DNA from: Saprospiraceae bacterium
GTDB taxonomy: Bacteria > Bacteroidota > Bacteroidia > Chitinophagales > Saprospiraceae
Direction of reading: 5' to 3'
DNA: 64,000 nt
NCBI GenBank assembly: GCA_016714895.1
Contig: JADKBV010000004.1
Coordinates: 372,001-436,000 of the forward strand
Positions within the stretch are counted from its first letter, which is position 1, and the number at the start of each line of letters is the position of its first letter. The translations under genes were made by a program, and so were the position numbers. The notes under the pieces are model-generated. The model made no database searches and was not told the origin of the DNA. It saw nothing but the letters and a program-made list of their open reading frames with translations. Positions 36,743-46,439 of the stretch are shown here, in pieces.

Positions 36743-37926
36743 ACTTCCTGTCGTTGTATTTTTGGTGAAAACCCAATGATTCCAGTTTTCGGTATATTCA
36801 GCGGCGACTGCTGCCTTGTCAATCCGGTCATAAGAACCGTTTGAAAAACCTGCATCCCAATAAATTCTTCCGTTTGACCAGGGGAGATGGACATTGAGCT
36901 GTCTGTTGCCTGTTCCGTCCGTTGCTTCAAAATAGAATTATTATTCGGAAGGACCAGACTGTTGCCTCGGGACCAAAATCCGACTGTAATTTCTTTTTTT
37001 ATGGTTGAAAAAGCATTTACGGGCAAAGATGCAATTCCCTGACTTCCCATCTGTATATATTGATCGCCCGTATTGCTGTAAGCCAAAACATCAGGTGTAT
37101 TGTCAAATGAAAAGGATAAATCCTGAAGTTCTGCCGTTCGTCCGAATAATGTCAATTCCAGTACGATGTGATTGCCTGCAGTATAGGAAAATGGTTTGTC
37201 AAATAAAATATTCTGATTTGTTCCGCTGAAGTTCAGGCCCCGCTGTACCACCGAAGTAAAAGGCAGCGCACTGACAGTCTCATAAGACAAATCATTTGTA
37301 TTGGTTTGGGCAAGGTTACAGACAAAATAATCGATTTTACCATTTCCTTTGGTAAAAAGTTTTAACCCGTTGAGATTACCTGAGGTCAGGGAAGCCAGTT
37401 CATTTTTATGAAAAACAAAATACGCTTTGACCGGTCGCATATCTGAGACTGCGACATCTGTTTTCGCCAATACAGGAACTGTTGAAAACGATGTCAGCAT
37501 ACCCTGATTTGTCACATTGATGTTTTTGACCGGAAAAGTATGGATCGTATGTGTAGGTAAGGTAGTATACGGAAAAAATGTTTCATTAAACCCGCTGATG
37601 ATATAATTCGGATGGGTCGCCTGTAAAGAGTCTACCATAGAAGAGTCGATAACATTGGTATTACAACTGTAATCCCACTCACCACAACCAAGATTTCTGT
37701 TGGTACCGGTGGAAACCAATCCTTTTTTACATCGCATGGTGTAATACATCAGAATTTTTTCATATTGCGTATGGTCTCCCTCCGGAAAATTGACCATAGT
37801 ATCTCTTGTAGTTGACTGAAAGTTAAAAACTTGCGTCCACAGAGTATCTTGTGAAAAGGAAGGTTTTATGGAAATGATTACAAGTATAAAAATGAAAAGG
37901 CACTTATATCCATTGGATGTATACAT
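36739..37926 (-). CDS. PNGase F-like T9SS protein, N-terminal part before a frameshift
   Basis: 395 codons with a signal peptide (ending near residue 26, FSQ), a PNGase F-like N-terminal domain (MYYTMRCKKGLVSTGTNR, then GCGEWDYSCNTNVID around residue 80), and the beginning of a LamG-like domain (KKEITVGFWSRGNSLVLP around residue 317). Beyond about residue 332 the reading becomes meaningless, because the coding frame moves to that of the downstream fragment. Inserting one base in the AAAA run at 36929-36932 (TTTT on the coding strand) restores one frame of 1,135 codons from 37926 to 34520. This may be a real mutation or an assembly error. Confidence 0.8.
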   Translation of the reverse strand: MYTSNGYKCLFIFILVIISIKPSFSQDTLWTQVFNFQSTTRDTMVNFPEGDHTQYEKILMYYTMRCKKGLVSTGTNRNLGCGEWDYSCNTNVIDSSMVDSLQATHPNYIISGFNETFFPYTTLPTHTIHTFPVKNINVTNQGMLTSFSTVPVLAKTDVAVSDMRPVKAYFVFHKNELASLTSGNLNGLKLFTKGNGKIDYFVCNLAQTNTNDLSYETVSALPFTSVVQRGLNFSGTNQNILFDKPFSYTAGNHIVLELTLFGRTAELQDLSFSFDNTPDVLAYSNTGDQYIQMGSQGIASLPVNAFSTIKKEITVGFWSRGNSLVLPNNNSILKQRTEQATDSSMSISPGQTEEFIGMQVFQTVLMTGLTRQQSPLNIPKTGIIGFSPKIQRQEV

Positions 37927-38123
37927 GGTATGAATTTTATTTTATTGGTAAAAATAATAGATTACCTTGTGATGTACATCATTCGGCATCTTCTTTTTTA
38001 ACAAATATTTTTTTGGATTCATATAATGTTTTTACCTTTCATGCCGTTTAGAAAACAAATTTTACCTGTTATGGCAGGTTTTATACATTCTGATTCCTTT
38101 ATATTCATGTATACACATATAAA

Positions 38124-38444
38124 ATGATCGCCAATACACCTATTCCGCCCTATTATGCTGTAATTTTTACATCTCTGCGCACAGAATCCGACAATGGATA
38201 TGCTGAAGCTTCTGAAAAAATGATGGAACTGGCAGCCCAACAAGAAGGATTTTTAGGTGTGGAAAGTGCCCGCAATCAGGTAGGAATTACCATATCGTAT
38301 TGGGCAGATCAGGAATCCATTAAAAACTGGAGAGACCATGCCGAACATACGGTCATCAGAGAAAAAGGCCGAAAAATCTGGTATAAACATTTTAAAACCA
38401 GAATCTGCAAGGTCGAAAGAGACTATGAATTTTTTAAAGAATAA
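38124..38444 (+). CDS. antibiotic biosynthesis monooxygenase (ABM) domain protein
   Basis: A 106-residue protein of the dimeric alpha/beta-barrel (ferredoxin-like) ABM family. Typical features are YYAVIFTSLRTESDNGYAEA, then MELAAQQEGFLGVESAR and ISYWADQESIKNWRDHAEHT, matching the family's central strand and His-containing C-terminal part. Members include cofactor-free monooxygenases and heme-degrading or stress-related enzymes; the substrate here cannot be inferred. It stands alone, convergent with radC, with 30 bases between. Confidence 0.9.
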   Translation: MIANTPIPPYYAVIFTSLRTESDNGYAEASEKMMELAAQQEGFLGVESARNQVGITISYWADQESIKNWRDHAEHTVIREKGRKIWYKHFKTRICKVERDYEFFKE

Positions 38445-38474
38445 ACATTACCCCTTTTAAAAAAGGTATGATAC

Positions 38475-39173
38475 TCAAATCAAACCTTCGTCTCTGAAAC
38501 TGAAAAATTCGGTTTCACAAACGATGATATGGTCAAACAATACAATCGAAAAAAAATGAGCCGCCTTATATATCTGATCCGTCAGGATTTTGTCTTCTTG
38601 CGATGGTTTTGCCACACCTGAAGGATGATTGTGCGCCAGGACGATGGCCGTTGCGTTGTGATCCAAAGCAGATTTTACGATCATGCGGGTATCCGCTAAT
38701 GTTGCGGTCAAAGTACCCGAACCAAAGTTTTTGACTGCCAGCACTTTATTGGCTCTGTTGAGAAAAATAACCCAAAATTCTTCATGTTTCAGGGATGCTA
38801 TCACAGGTTTCATCCTATCATATGCTTCGCGGCTGCTGCCGATTACCGGCTTGTCGATAGCTTGTTCTGATTGTTGTCTCCTGGCAAGTTCCAATGCAGA
38901 TATGATAGTGACAGCTTTGGCAACGCCTACACCTCTATATTTTTTTGTCAGGTCAGGAATCGTAGCTTTAGCCAATTCGGTAAGACTGTGGTTGTAATCA
39001 GCAATGATTTTTTTGGACAAATCCACGACCGGCATACCTACACTTCCGGAACCCAAAAGTATGGCGATCAATTCTGCATTGGTGAGCGATCTTACTCCTT
39101 TTTCCAACAATTTTTCACGGGGTCTGTCTTCCGGTGACCAATCTTTGAGGGTAATGTTTTTACTTCTGAACAT
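38475..39173 (-). CDS. radC: RadC family JAB1/MPN domain protein
   Basis: A 232-residue protein with an N-terminal helix-hairpin-helix region (KGVRSLTNAELIAILLGSGS) and a C-terminal MPN+/JAMM metal-binding motif HNHPSGVAKPSQED. Despite the gene name, a DNA-repair role is not firmly established; the JAMM motif suggests metal-dependent peptidase or isopeptidase chemistry. The start at 39173 (MFRSKNITLKDW) is chosen because the family begins with the KDWSPEDRPREKL stretch, ahead of an optional longer N-terminus. The gap upstream has no promoter match. Confidence 0.93.
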   Translation of the reverse strand: MFRSKNITLKDWSPEDRPREKLLEKGVRSLTNAELIAILLGSGSVGMPVVDLSKKIIADYNHSLTELAKATIPDLTKKYRGVGVAKAVTIISALELARRQQSEQAIDKPVIGSSREAYDRMKPVIASLKHEEFWVIFLNRANKVLAVKNFGSGTLTATLADTRMIVKSALDHNATAIVLAHNHPSGVAKPSQEDKILTDQIYKAAHFFSIVLFDHIIVCETEFFSFRDEGLI

Positions 39174-39314
39174 AGTTTTAAGTTTTTTTAAACATAATAT
39201 TCGCATCTGAAATCTTCAAATACAAAATTTTACAAATAAAGTCAGGGAAACAATAGTTAATTTGTTCCTTTTCAGAAATACAAACAAAGATCAAAAAAAA
39301 AGGTTTATAACCTT

Positions 39315-40461
39315 TTATACCAAATCCAAAGCTTTATTGAGGTCTTCCCAAAGGTCTTCGACATCTTCGATACCCACACTGAGGCGAATCAAAGAATCCG
39401 TCAGTCCCACTTTGAGTCTGTCTTCTTTCGGGATACTCGCATGGGTCATAGAAGCAGGATGACCGATGAGCGACTCCACACCTCCCAACGATTCTGCCAA
39501 AGAAAAATAATGGGTTCCCGTTAATACCTTTCGGGCTGCTTCTTCGGTATTGTCGTGCAGATCAAACGAGACCATACCACCGAACATTTTCATTTGTTTT
39601 TTGGCTACCTCGTGGTTGGGATGGTTTTCAAATCCCGGAAAATACACTTTTGCCACCTTTGGGTGTGAAGCCAGTTTATTCAGCTATGTACATTGCGTTT
39701 TCGCAGGCGCGCTGCACCCGAATGTGAAGGGTTTTGATTCCTCTCAACACGAGAAAACAATCCTGTGGTCCGGGTACCGCACCGGAAGCATTCTGTATAA
39801 AATGAAGCTGGTCTCCGATGGTTTTATCTTTGACGATAACGGCTCCGTGGATCACATCCGAATGGCCACCCAGATATTTTGTCGCAGAATGTAAAACGAT
39901 GTCAGCACCCAAATCCAAAGGTGTCTGAAGATAAGGTGATGCAAAGGTATTGTCCACACAAACCAGGATGGATTTTGATTTTGCCCAGTTTGCCACTTTT
40001 TGAATATCGATGATGTTGAGCATCGGATTGGTAGGTGTCTCTATCCAGATCATTTTTGTTTTTTCATTTGACAGTGCGTCGAGGTCGGCTGTATTGTCAA
40101 AAGAAGTAAAATGAAAATGAATGCCGTAATTGCCAAATATTTTTGTCATCAGGCGGTAAGATCCTCCATACAAATCATTGGTCGCTATGACCTCATCGCC
40201 GGGCTTCAACAATTTTAATATGGCATCCAAAGCGGCCAGTCCGGAAGCAAAACAAACGGCATCCGCACCGTTTTCCAATGCGGCAAGATTGGCTTCGAGG
40301 ACAGTACGTGTAGGATTTTGTGTCCTGGCATATTCATAACCTTTATGATCTCCCGGAGCTGCCTGTACATAGGTAGAGGTCTGATATATCGGTGTCATTA
40401 TAGCGCCTGTGGTGGGATCGGGCTGAATGCCGGCATGAATAACTTTGGTATTGAACTTCAT
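39315..40461 (-). pseudogene. metB: cystathionine gamma-synthase/lyase-like, frameshifted
   Basis: A PLP-dependent trans-sulfuration enzyme in two frames. The first part (40461 to 39676, 261 codons) begins FNTKVIHAGIQPDPTTGA and contains the PLP lysine motif LHSATKYLGGHSDVIHG; it stops right after NAMYIAE. The second part (39656 to 39315) continues in another frame with HPNHEVAKKQ, FSLAESLGGVESLIGHPA and LSVGIEDVEDLWEDL. Between them the shifted frame reads NKLASHPKVAKVYF, which the family would have there. An 8-base deletion between two CTGAA copies would give exactly this arrangement and a normal ~384-residue length. It may be a real pseudogene or a sequence error. It could act as synthase or lyase; the sequence does not decide. 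Confidence 0.85.
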
Positions 40462-40799
40462 GATTTTATAAATTTGTTTTGCATCTTTGACATGTAAAAA
40501 TGCAAGTGAATGATTGTTTGTAAAAAGCGTGCAAAAGTACGGAATAAGTTTGTACCAAGTAAACGGAAGACCCATTATTTATAAGCAGAATCAATCCAAC
40601 GTCAAAAGCACTTATCAGGGGAGGATACGTTGTACCGGAAATATTGGCACTTTTCCGTTTATTGAAATAAAACCCAAAAAATCTTAGCCAGACTTTTGTC
40701 TGGTGGTAAACATTATCTTGTCGCCTTGGTGTGTTTTCTAAAAAATTCATATATCTTAGTGCCTTTATTTTCTAATCTGAAACAGGTTTATACACAAAT
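40462..40799. other. intergenic gap between metB-like gene and peptide transporter
   Basis: About 340 bases between two divergent genes. It holds the probable metB-like -7 element at 40532-40539 and a perfect 6-bp-stem hairpin at 40688-40703 (CCAGAC/GTCTGG). A TATCTTAG about 45 bases before the transporter start is a weak, one-mismatch -7 candidate. No RNA gene is recognised. Confidence 0.5.
40532..40539 (-). promoter_or_regulatory. -7 element of the metB-like gene
   Basis: TACTTTTG on the minus strand matches TAnnTTTG, about 70 bases before the start codon. No convincing -33 element. Confidence 0.4.
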
Positions 40800-42341
40800 A
40801 TGGCAACAGAAAACACACCTCTCTCTCAGGATAAAGCTTTTTTCGGGCACCCTAAAGGTCTGTCTATTTTATTCCTTACCGAAATGTGGGAAAGGTTTTC
40901 CTTTTATGGTATGAAGGCATTGCTGATCTTTTATCTGACAAAATATCATTTGTTCAGTGATGAGGGAGGAAATTTTATCGTAGGAAGTTATGCGGCTTTG
41001 GTTTATGCCCTGCCGGTGATCGGCGGATATCTGGCTGACCGGTATCTCGGATTTCGCAAGGCTGTCATTTTTGGTGGTGTCATGCTGGTATTGGGTCACC
41101 TTGGTCTGGCTTTTGAAGGCAACAAAGCTTATGTCGATGCGGCCGGCAATATCGTAAGAGACGGATTTGCACTTCAGAGTTTTTTCTTTTCTTTATCGCT
41201 GATCATATTAGGTGTCGGTTTTTTAAAAGCAAATATATCTTCTATCGTTGGAGCCTTGTATGAAGAAAATGATCAGCGAAGGGATTCCGGTTTTACCATT
41301 TTTTATATGGGAATCAACCTGGGTTCTTTTATGGCGACCTTACTTTGTGGTTGGCTGGGCGAAAATTATGGCTGGGGTTATGGTTTCGGTGCGGCCGGTG
41401 TCGGTATGGTACTGGGTCTGATCACCTTTATCTACGGCCAGAAATTTTTGCATGGAAAAGCTGAACCCAAGGATGTTGTGGCACTGTCAAAACCTGTGGT
41501 GGGTCCGCTCAATACCGAATGGCTGATCTATATCCTTGCTGTAGGGTCATTGTTTATCATCAGTCAGATGGTTCAAAATCATACCATCGTCGACTGGACG
41601 CTGCGTATATCAGGATTATTATCATTGATTATGATTTTGTATTTTGGTTTTACGTCAGAAAAAGTCGTCAGGGATAAGTTGTTTGCCCTGACCATTCTCA
41701 TTATATTTTCGGTCGTTTTTTGGGCTCTTTTCGAACAGGCATACACCTCTCTCAATCTCTATGCAGAAAGAGTGACCAACAGAAACTTTTTCGGTTGGGA
41801 AATCCCCGGTCCCTGGTTTTTGAGTTTAAACGCTTTGTTTATCATCGTTTTTGCTCCGGTAGTTGCCTCTGTTTGGGTGAGATTGGGCAAATACGATCCG
41901 AATGTTGTGGTTAAGTTTGGTATTGCCATTCTTTTGGTGGGATTGGGTTTTGGTGCTCTGGTATTCGGTATTCAAACGACCGGAGAAGGAGCTAAGATTG
42001 CAATGATCTGGTTGGTACTGGCATATTTTTTCCATACGCTCGGAGAGTTGTGTCTGTCGCCGGTAGGTCTTTCGTCTGTAACCAAACTGGCACCCCAAAA
42101 AATCGTAGGATTTATGATGGGTGTATGGTTTCTGGCTACCGCGGCTTCAGAGTTTATCGCTGCTATCCTGGCCAATATTGCACAATTAGAAACCAATAAT
42201 GGTGAAGTTGCTGATGTCGCTCTGGCGGTTGAAGCTTATAAAAATCTGTTTTCTACCCTGTTTTATGCAGGTATCATCATTGGTGGTTTTCTATTGTTGA
42301 TATCTCCGTTTATTAAAAAACTGATGCACGGTGTAAAATAA
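40800..42341 (+). CDS. proton-dependent oligopeptide transporter (POT/PTR2 family)
   Basis: A 513-residue inner-membrane peptide/H+ symporter with 12-14 membrane spans. The proton-coupling motif ExxER is in TEMWERFSFYGMKALLIFYL (residues ~26-45); the family loop GGYLADRYLGFRKAV follows, and the second signature GINLGSFMATLLCGWLGENY lies about residue 175. Length and motif order are normal. It imports di- and tripeptides. Seven bases downstream begins a glycosyltransferase gene, so the two may be co-transcribed despite unrelated roles. Confidence 0.93.
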   Translation: MATENTPLSQDKAFFGHPKGLSILFLTEMWERFSFYGMKALLIFYLTKYHLFSDEGGNFIVGSYAALVYALPVIGGYLADRYLGFRKAVIFGGVMLVLGHLGLAFEGNKAYVDAAGNIVRDGFALQSFFFSLSLIILGVGFLKANISSIVGALYEENDQRRDSGFTIFYMGINLGSFMATLLCGWLGENYGWGYGFGAAGVGMVLGLITFIYGQKFLHGKAEPKDVVALSKPVVGPLNTEWLIYILAVGSLFIISQMVQNHTIVDWTLRISGLLSLIMILYFGFTSEKVVRDKLFALTILIIFSVVFWALFEQAYTSLNLYAERVTNRNFFGWEIPGPWFLSLNALFIIVFAPVVASVWVRLGKYDPNVVVKFGIAILLVGLGFGALVFGIQTTGEGAKIAMIWLVLAYFFHTLGELCLSPVGLSSVTKLAPQKIVGFMMGVWFLATAASEFIAAILANIAQLETNNGEVADVALAVEAYKNLFSTLFYAGIIIGGFLLLISPFIKKLMHGVK

Positions 42342-42348
42342 CATTCGG

Positions 42349-43449
42349 ATGGCTCTTTTGATCCTGGTCACCCTCGCGGGAATCCAATTATCTTATTGGT
42401 GGTATTATTTCCGAAGGGTCTCCCGGTATGATGTTTTATATAACGGACAAACAGCAATTTTTCCGCCGGTCAGTATCGTCATTTGTTTTAAAGGTTTGCC
42501 CGAAGACTTTTTTTCCAGACTGACGGCCATTACAAACCAAAAATATACCGACAAAGAAATCATCCTGGTCAATGATTTTTCTTCAGATGAAGATGTCCGC
42601 AAAATAACGGAATTTATCAACACCTCTTCCTTCAAAGGTATCAAACTCATCCCATCCACAAAAGATGTATCCGGCAAAAAACAGGCGATCCTCGATGGCA
42701 TTGCGGCGGCTTCATTTGATTATATTTTGTTTACAGATATCGATTGCAAACCAGCATCCGGACTATGGACCCAAAAAATGATGGAAAAGATGGTGTCGGA
42801 AAAGGCAGATGTTGTGTTGGGTTACGGACCTATGGAATCTGTCAGAACACCGGTTGCGTGGTTTTCCGGATTTGAAACGGTGATGACGGCTATGTTGTAT
42901 TTTGGATTTCATCTGGCCGGCGAATCTTATATGAGTGTGGGGCGCAACTGGCTGGTCAAAAAACAAAGGTATCTCGATGTCCAACAAAAAATCAAAGGCA
43001 AAAACTTACCTTCCGGCGATGATGACCTCACTTTGCAGGCTTTGGTGGCTGAAAAAGCCCGCATCACCTGTTGTCTGGACGCTGATACCTTTATGTATTC
43101 ATCACCCAAAAAGACGTTTTTTGATTTTTTGAGGCAAAAGTCACGTCATATCTCAACGTCTGTCGTCTATCCGGTCAGGATATCGGCAAAATTATTTTTA
43201 TTTTCGTTTGCCCTGATGGCCATGTATGTGTGTTCTGTCCTATTTCTGTGGTTTGGGTGGCTAGAATGGACAATGTTGGTTTTGTTATTTGCCGTTAAAT
43301 GGTTTTTACAGATGATGATTCACTACAAAGGATTTACAAAACTGAAAGCCGGGCCATGGATATTGTTATATCCTGTCGGAGAAATCCTGTTGGCTTTGTA
43401 TTATCCTGTATTGGCGGTGTACCGGGTTGTTACCAAAAACCGCTGGTAA
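42349..43449 (+). CDS. family 2 glycosyltransferase, membrane-anchored
   Basis: A 366-residue GT-A type transferase. After an N-terminal membrane span (about 3-20), the nucleotide-sugar binding part shows PPVSIVICFKGLPED and the EIILVNDFSSDEDVRK segment, with the DxD-type metal motif in FTDIDCKP (around residue 127). Acceptor-side residues GDDDLTLQALVAEK and RQKSRHIST (a Q/RxxRW-like element, here RQKSRH) follow. Two or three spans close the protein. It probably builds a surface polysaccharide or lipid-linked glycan; the substrate is unknown. Start seven bases after the POT stop codon. Confidence 0.88.
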   Translation: MALLILVTLAGIQLSYWWYYFRRVSRYDVLYNGQTAIFPPVSIVICFKGLPEDFFSRLTAITNQKYTDKEIILVNDFSSDEDVRKITEFINTSSFKGIKLIPSTKDVSGKKQAILDGIAAASFDYILFTDIDCKPASGLWTQKMMEKMVSEKADVVLGYGPMESVRTPVAWFSGFETVMTAMLYFGFHLAGESYMSVGRNWLVKKQRYLDVQQKIKGKNLPSGDDDLTLQALVAEKARITCCLDADTFMYSSPKKTFFDFLRQKSRHISTSVVYPVRISAKLFLFSFALMAMYVCSVLFLWFGWLEWTMLVLLFAVKWFLQMMIHYKGFTKLKAGPWILLYPVGEILLALYYPVLAVYRVVTKNRW

Positions 43450-43466
43450 AAAACGCCTAAAAAAAT

Positions 43467-44762
43467 CTAATCTACCTCCTTTCTTTTCATCACGGGGATG
43501 TTTTTTACCACCATTTGAATGGTTTTGTGGAGCCGTTCTTCCATCAATACCAAACGATAAAGTTTCATGGCTTGCAGGGTTTCGTCATTATAATGGCGGA
43601 TGGTGATGAGCTCGAGGTCTTCATCCGTCACACATCGGAAGTCGGAACCCAATTCAGTTTCAAACAATTTGATTTTGTCCGGAAAATAATTGGTACAGAT
43701 AGAAAAACTGATGGCGGTATTGCGCATCATATTGACTTTGATCCGGTGTTTGTCGAGGAGGGCAAAAATACTGCTGAGGTGATGTTCGGCGACAAAAGAG
43801 AAGTCATTGGAAGATATGTGGAGCAGGCATTGATTGGGTTCGATGACGATGACCGGCGGATAACTCAGCTCCATGACATCACTGATGAGGGTGCCTTCGC
43901 TTTCGGGATCGTCAAAGGGTCTTACGTAGAGGGGAATGTTTTTGTTTTGTAAAGGTTTGATCGTCTTCGGATGTATGACTTTGGCACCGTAGTACGTCAT
44001 CTCTATGGCTTCTTTGTAAGAAAGCCGGGGCAGCTTCAGTACATCTTCAAACAATCGCGGGTCGGCAGTCAGGACGCCGGGTACATCTTTCCAGATATGC
44101 ATACTTTTGGCATCCAGGCAGTAAGAGAGGATGGCTGCGGTATAGTCAGAACCTTCTCTGCCGAGGGTGGTCGTAAAATTTTCGCTGCTACTGCCGATAA
44201 AACCCTGGGTGATGATGATTTTTCGCTGTTCGATCAGGGGCATCATCTTTTGTACCGTCTTTTTTTGGGTATGGTCCCAGAGGATGCGGGCATCCCGGTA
44301 GGTATTGTCCGTATGGATACAATCTCTGGCATCGACCCAGACGGCGGGCAAGCCGATAGAGATCAGGTAGGCGGCCATGATTTTTGTGGAGAGGATTTCG
44401 CCGATGGAGACGATCTGGTCATAGTAGTAGTCAAAAGATTCTTCCGGCCTGTCCTCGATGATCCAGTCTATTTCGACCAGGGTATCGTTGATTTCTGTCA
44501 GGATGTCGGTGGCGTCCGGGATGAGTGAGGAGGCGATATCTTCGTGTTGTTTTTGAAGTTTTTGGAGTAAATCCCGGGTATTTCCTTTGCCGGTATACCA
44601 GGATTTGACGATATCTTCGAGGGCATTGGTGGTTTTGCCGAGGGCGGAGATGACGACGACGGGGTTTTCGTGTTGAAACCTGCGGATGATGTTGGCTACA
44701 TTTTCAAAACCTGTTTTGTCTTTGACGGATGCCCCGCCGAACTTAAAAACTTTATGATCCAT
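43467..44762 (-). CDS. lysC: aspartate kinase (monofunctional)
   Basis: A 431-residue enzyme for the first step of lysine, methionine and threonine synthesis. The kinase motif VFKFGGASVKDKTGF is at the N-terminus, the ATP/substrate loop has TTLGREGSDYTAAILSY, and the C-terminal third (about 300-431) carries ACT-like regulatory sequence. There is no homoserine dehydrogenase domain, so it is the stand-alone form. Start 44762 (MDHKVFKF) is preferred to 44795, which would lie upstream of the -7 element. By eye the gene is clearly richer in G+C than the transporter genes beside it. Confidence 0.94.
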   Translation of the reverse strand: MDHKVFKFGGASVKDKTGFENVANIIRRFQHENPVVVISALGKTTNALEDIVKSWYTGKGNTRDLLQKLQKQHEDIASSLIPDATDILTEINDTLVEIDWIIEDRPEESFDYYYDQIVSIGEILSTKIMAAYLISIGLPAVWVDARDCIHTDNTYRDARILWDHTQKKTVQKMMPLIEQRKIIITQGFIGSSSENFTTTLGREGSDYTAAILSYCLDAKSMHIWKDVPGVLTADPRLFEDVLKLPRLSYKEAIEMTYYGAKVIHPKTIKPLQNKNIPLYVRPFDDPESEGTLISDVMELSYPPVIVIEPNQCLLHISSNDFSFVAEHHLSSIFALLDKHRIKVNMMRNTAISFSICTNYFPDKIKLFETELGSDFRCVTDEDLELITIRHYNDETLQAMKLYRLVLMEERLHKTIQMVVKNIPVMKRKEVD

Positions 44763-44784
44763 GATGTATATCTTACTGAAGGCA

Positions 44785-44792
44785 CAAAGATA
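44785..44792 (-). promoter_or_regulatory. -7 element of lysC
   Basis: TATCTTTG on the minus strand, 22 bases before the chosen ATG. It supports the start at 44762 rather than an upstream alternative. Confidence 0.55.
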
Positions 44793-45037
44793 CATTACCC
44801 GTTAAGAAGAATAAAGTTTTGGGTGGGATTATGTTTGGGGAGCTTAATTAGCTCTACTAAATTAGTCTTCCTACCAACACAAAGAACTTTTGAGGAGGGC
44901 TGATTAGTGGAGAATCAGGGTAACATGTTAAAAAATACCTCCATGGGCTTATGTTTCTGATGTGGTTTAAAGCCTGATGTTCACGCTCTTTACCTAAAAA
45001 GTAAATTTAACATAGTTTTCTCCCGGAACCAACAAAT

Positions 45038-45057
45038 CATTCAAATGAATTTGGGTG
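45038..45057. repeat. degenerate CATCCAAAT-family palindrome
   Basis: An imperfect copy (about four substitutions) of the 20-base palindrome found intact at 56483 and 62855. It lies in an intergenic gap. Confidence 0.4.
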
Positions 45058-45231
45058 ATGTCGGAGAAAAGGAGCCGGTGCTGTTATTGTGCGATTTTTA
45101 TAATCCTTGCTTTTGATTTGTTTCGTCATGTTTTTTGAGACACTGACGAGACATAAATTAGAAAAACGTTAAATTATTATTTTAAAATTTTAAATTATGA
45201 TTCCGTAAAACGTTGGCAACCCTACATGTTA

Positions 45232-46413
45232 TCAATATGTAACCACACGAATGATGTCACTCCCTGTATCACCATAATCGTAGTCATATAATACTTTTTT
45301 GTCAAAATCTAATATGGCATGATATGATGTGGCAACTTGTTTTGCAAAACAATTGGTGCTGAGATCAAGAAATAAAATCATACTTCTGTCTTCGTAGATC
45401 ATCTGATTGCCAGCCACATCATAGTCCAACCAATCGGCATTTCCTCTTACCGGTACGTTAAAACTTCGGATGACGTTTTTGGTACGGAGATCCGTTATGC
45501 TGCCGTCCGGGCTGATCACATAAGGCAATTTAATGTTGTGCTTGTCTGAATACTTGTTGACCTCTCCTGTGTGGCAGTTGATAACATATTTCACCGAAAG
45601 ATTGGATTTATAAGAAAAAGTATTCAACTCGAAAAATTGTTGGTCAGGATCATCCTTTACCTGATGATTATTACTCTGAGAGATCTGGTCGATGATAAAA
45701 ACATATTCTTCTTTTTGTTGATCAAGATTGAAGGAATAAACGACGAATTCATGATATACAGCCTTGTTTGCGTACATGATCCAAATACACAAATCACCTG
45801 ATGGGTTCCGGTACATTTTCATGAAAGCTTCTTTCCACGCGTCGATTTTTGTATTTTTTATATCAAAAACGGATATTACCTCTTTGACCTGGCCTGAAGG
45901 GATATGATAACTGATGACATTATATTTATTGCCGCTTTTGTTGACAAAAAGATAATACAAGGTATTTTCAAAATGAAATATTCTTTTCAAATCATAATAG
46001 GTATTATTGATCTCTACCGGAAGAGAGGTCGTGGTACCTGTTTCGACATCCATGCTCTGTGCATTGGGTTGGCCGAAAACGTGAAAATAGATTTTGTCGT
46101 CTACCAAAACAGCATCAGTCATATTTCCGGTAAAAGGAAAATCTTTTAAAGAGTCAATTGATTTATCCACAACCATGATGTGTTTTTGTTGTGAATTGTT
46201 TCGCTCATAACCCTGATATACTACATAACGATCGTTAGCCTGTGTGTGTTCTATAAAACAGCGTACAGGTACTGTTATTTCTTTATCGATGGATAATGAG
46301 ACAATCTCTCCGGCACACGGGTCGACATCTGAAAGATTGTTGTCCTTGTCACAGGAAAAAAATAAAATAATTCCGGCAAGGATAAAAGTTTTAAAAATGG
46401 TTTGATTATACAT
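45232..46413 (-). CDS. hypothetical lipoprotein, probable beta-propeller-like
   Basis: A 393-residue exported protein with a lipoprotein signal (FILAGIILFFSCDKDNN, lipobox Cys near residue 21). The remainder shows repeating four-strand units of about 50-60 residues, such as RYVVYQGYERNNSQQKHIMV, ILVDDKIYF-like and TLYYLFVNKSGNKYN, consistent with a propeller. No family is recognised. It has no T9SS sorting domain, so it is probably retained in the outer membrane. It is followed upstream on the same strand by a barrel-like protein 26 bases away, so the two may be an operon. Confidence 0.72.
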   Translation of the reverse strand: MYNQTIFKTFILAGIILFFSCDKDNNLSDVDPCAGEIVSLSIDKEITVPVRCFIEHTQANDRYVVYQGYERNNSQQKHIMVVDKSIDSLKDFPFTGNMTDAVLVDDKIYFHVFGQPNAQSMDVETGTTTSLPVEINNTYYDLKRIFHFENTLYYLFVNKSGNKYNVISYHIPSGQVKEVISVFDIKNTKIDAWKEAFMKMYRNPSGDLCIWIMYANKAVYHEFVVYSFNLDQQKEEYVFIIDQISQSNNHQVKDDPDQQFFELNTFSYKSNLSVKYVINCHTGEVNKYSDKHNIKLPYVISPDGSITDLRTKNVIRSFNVPVRGNADWLDYDVAGNQMIYEDRSMILFLDLSTNCFAKQVATSYHAILDFDKKVLYDYDYGDTGSDIIRVVTY

Positions 46414-46439
46414 AATAGTTTATTTAAAAAGTTAAAAAA

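Larger units (their letters stand above)
44763..45231. other. intergenic gap upstream of lysC
   Basis: About 470 bases. It contains the lysC -7 element (44785-44792), a CTGATT/AATCAG inverted repeat near 44900, a degenerate copy of the CATCCAAAT palindrome at 45038-45057, and an inverted repeat with TCGTCA/TGACGA near 45125-45150. No coding frame can be supported. Confidence 0.5.

Noticed and set aside
40600..40660. Possible SAM-I-type riboswitch (CTTATCAGGGGAGGA) near the metB-like gene
   Set aside because: Only the first element resembles it. The GATGAAACCC and GGCAACC cores are missing, and it is on the plus strand, whereas the metB-like gene is on the minus strand.
43515..44528. Two long plus-strand frames (145 and 185 codons) opposite lysC
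   Set aside because: Antisense shadows of the aspartate kinase gene, which has complete motifs on the minus strand.
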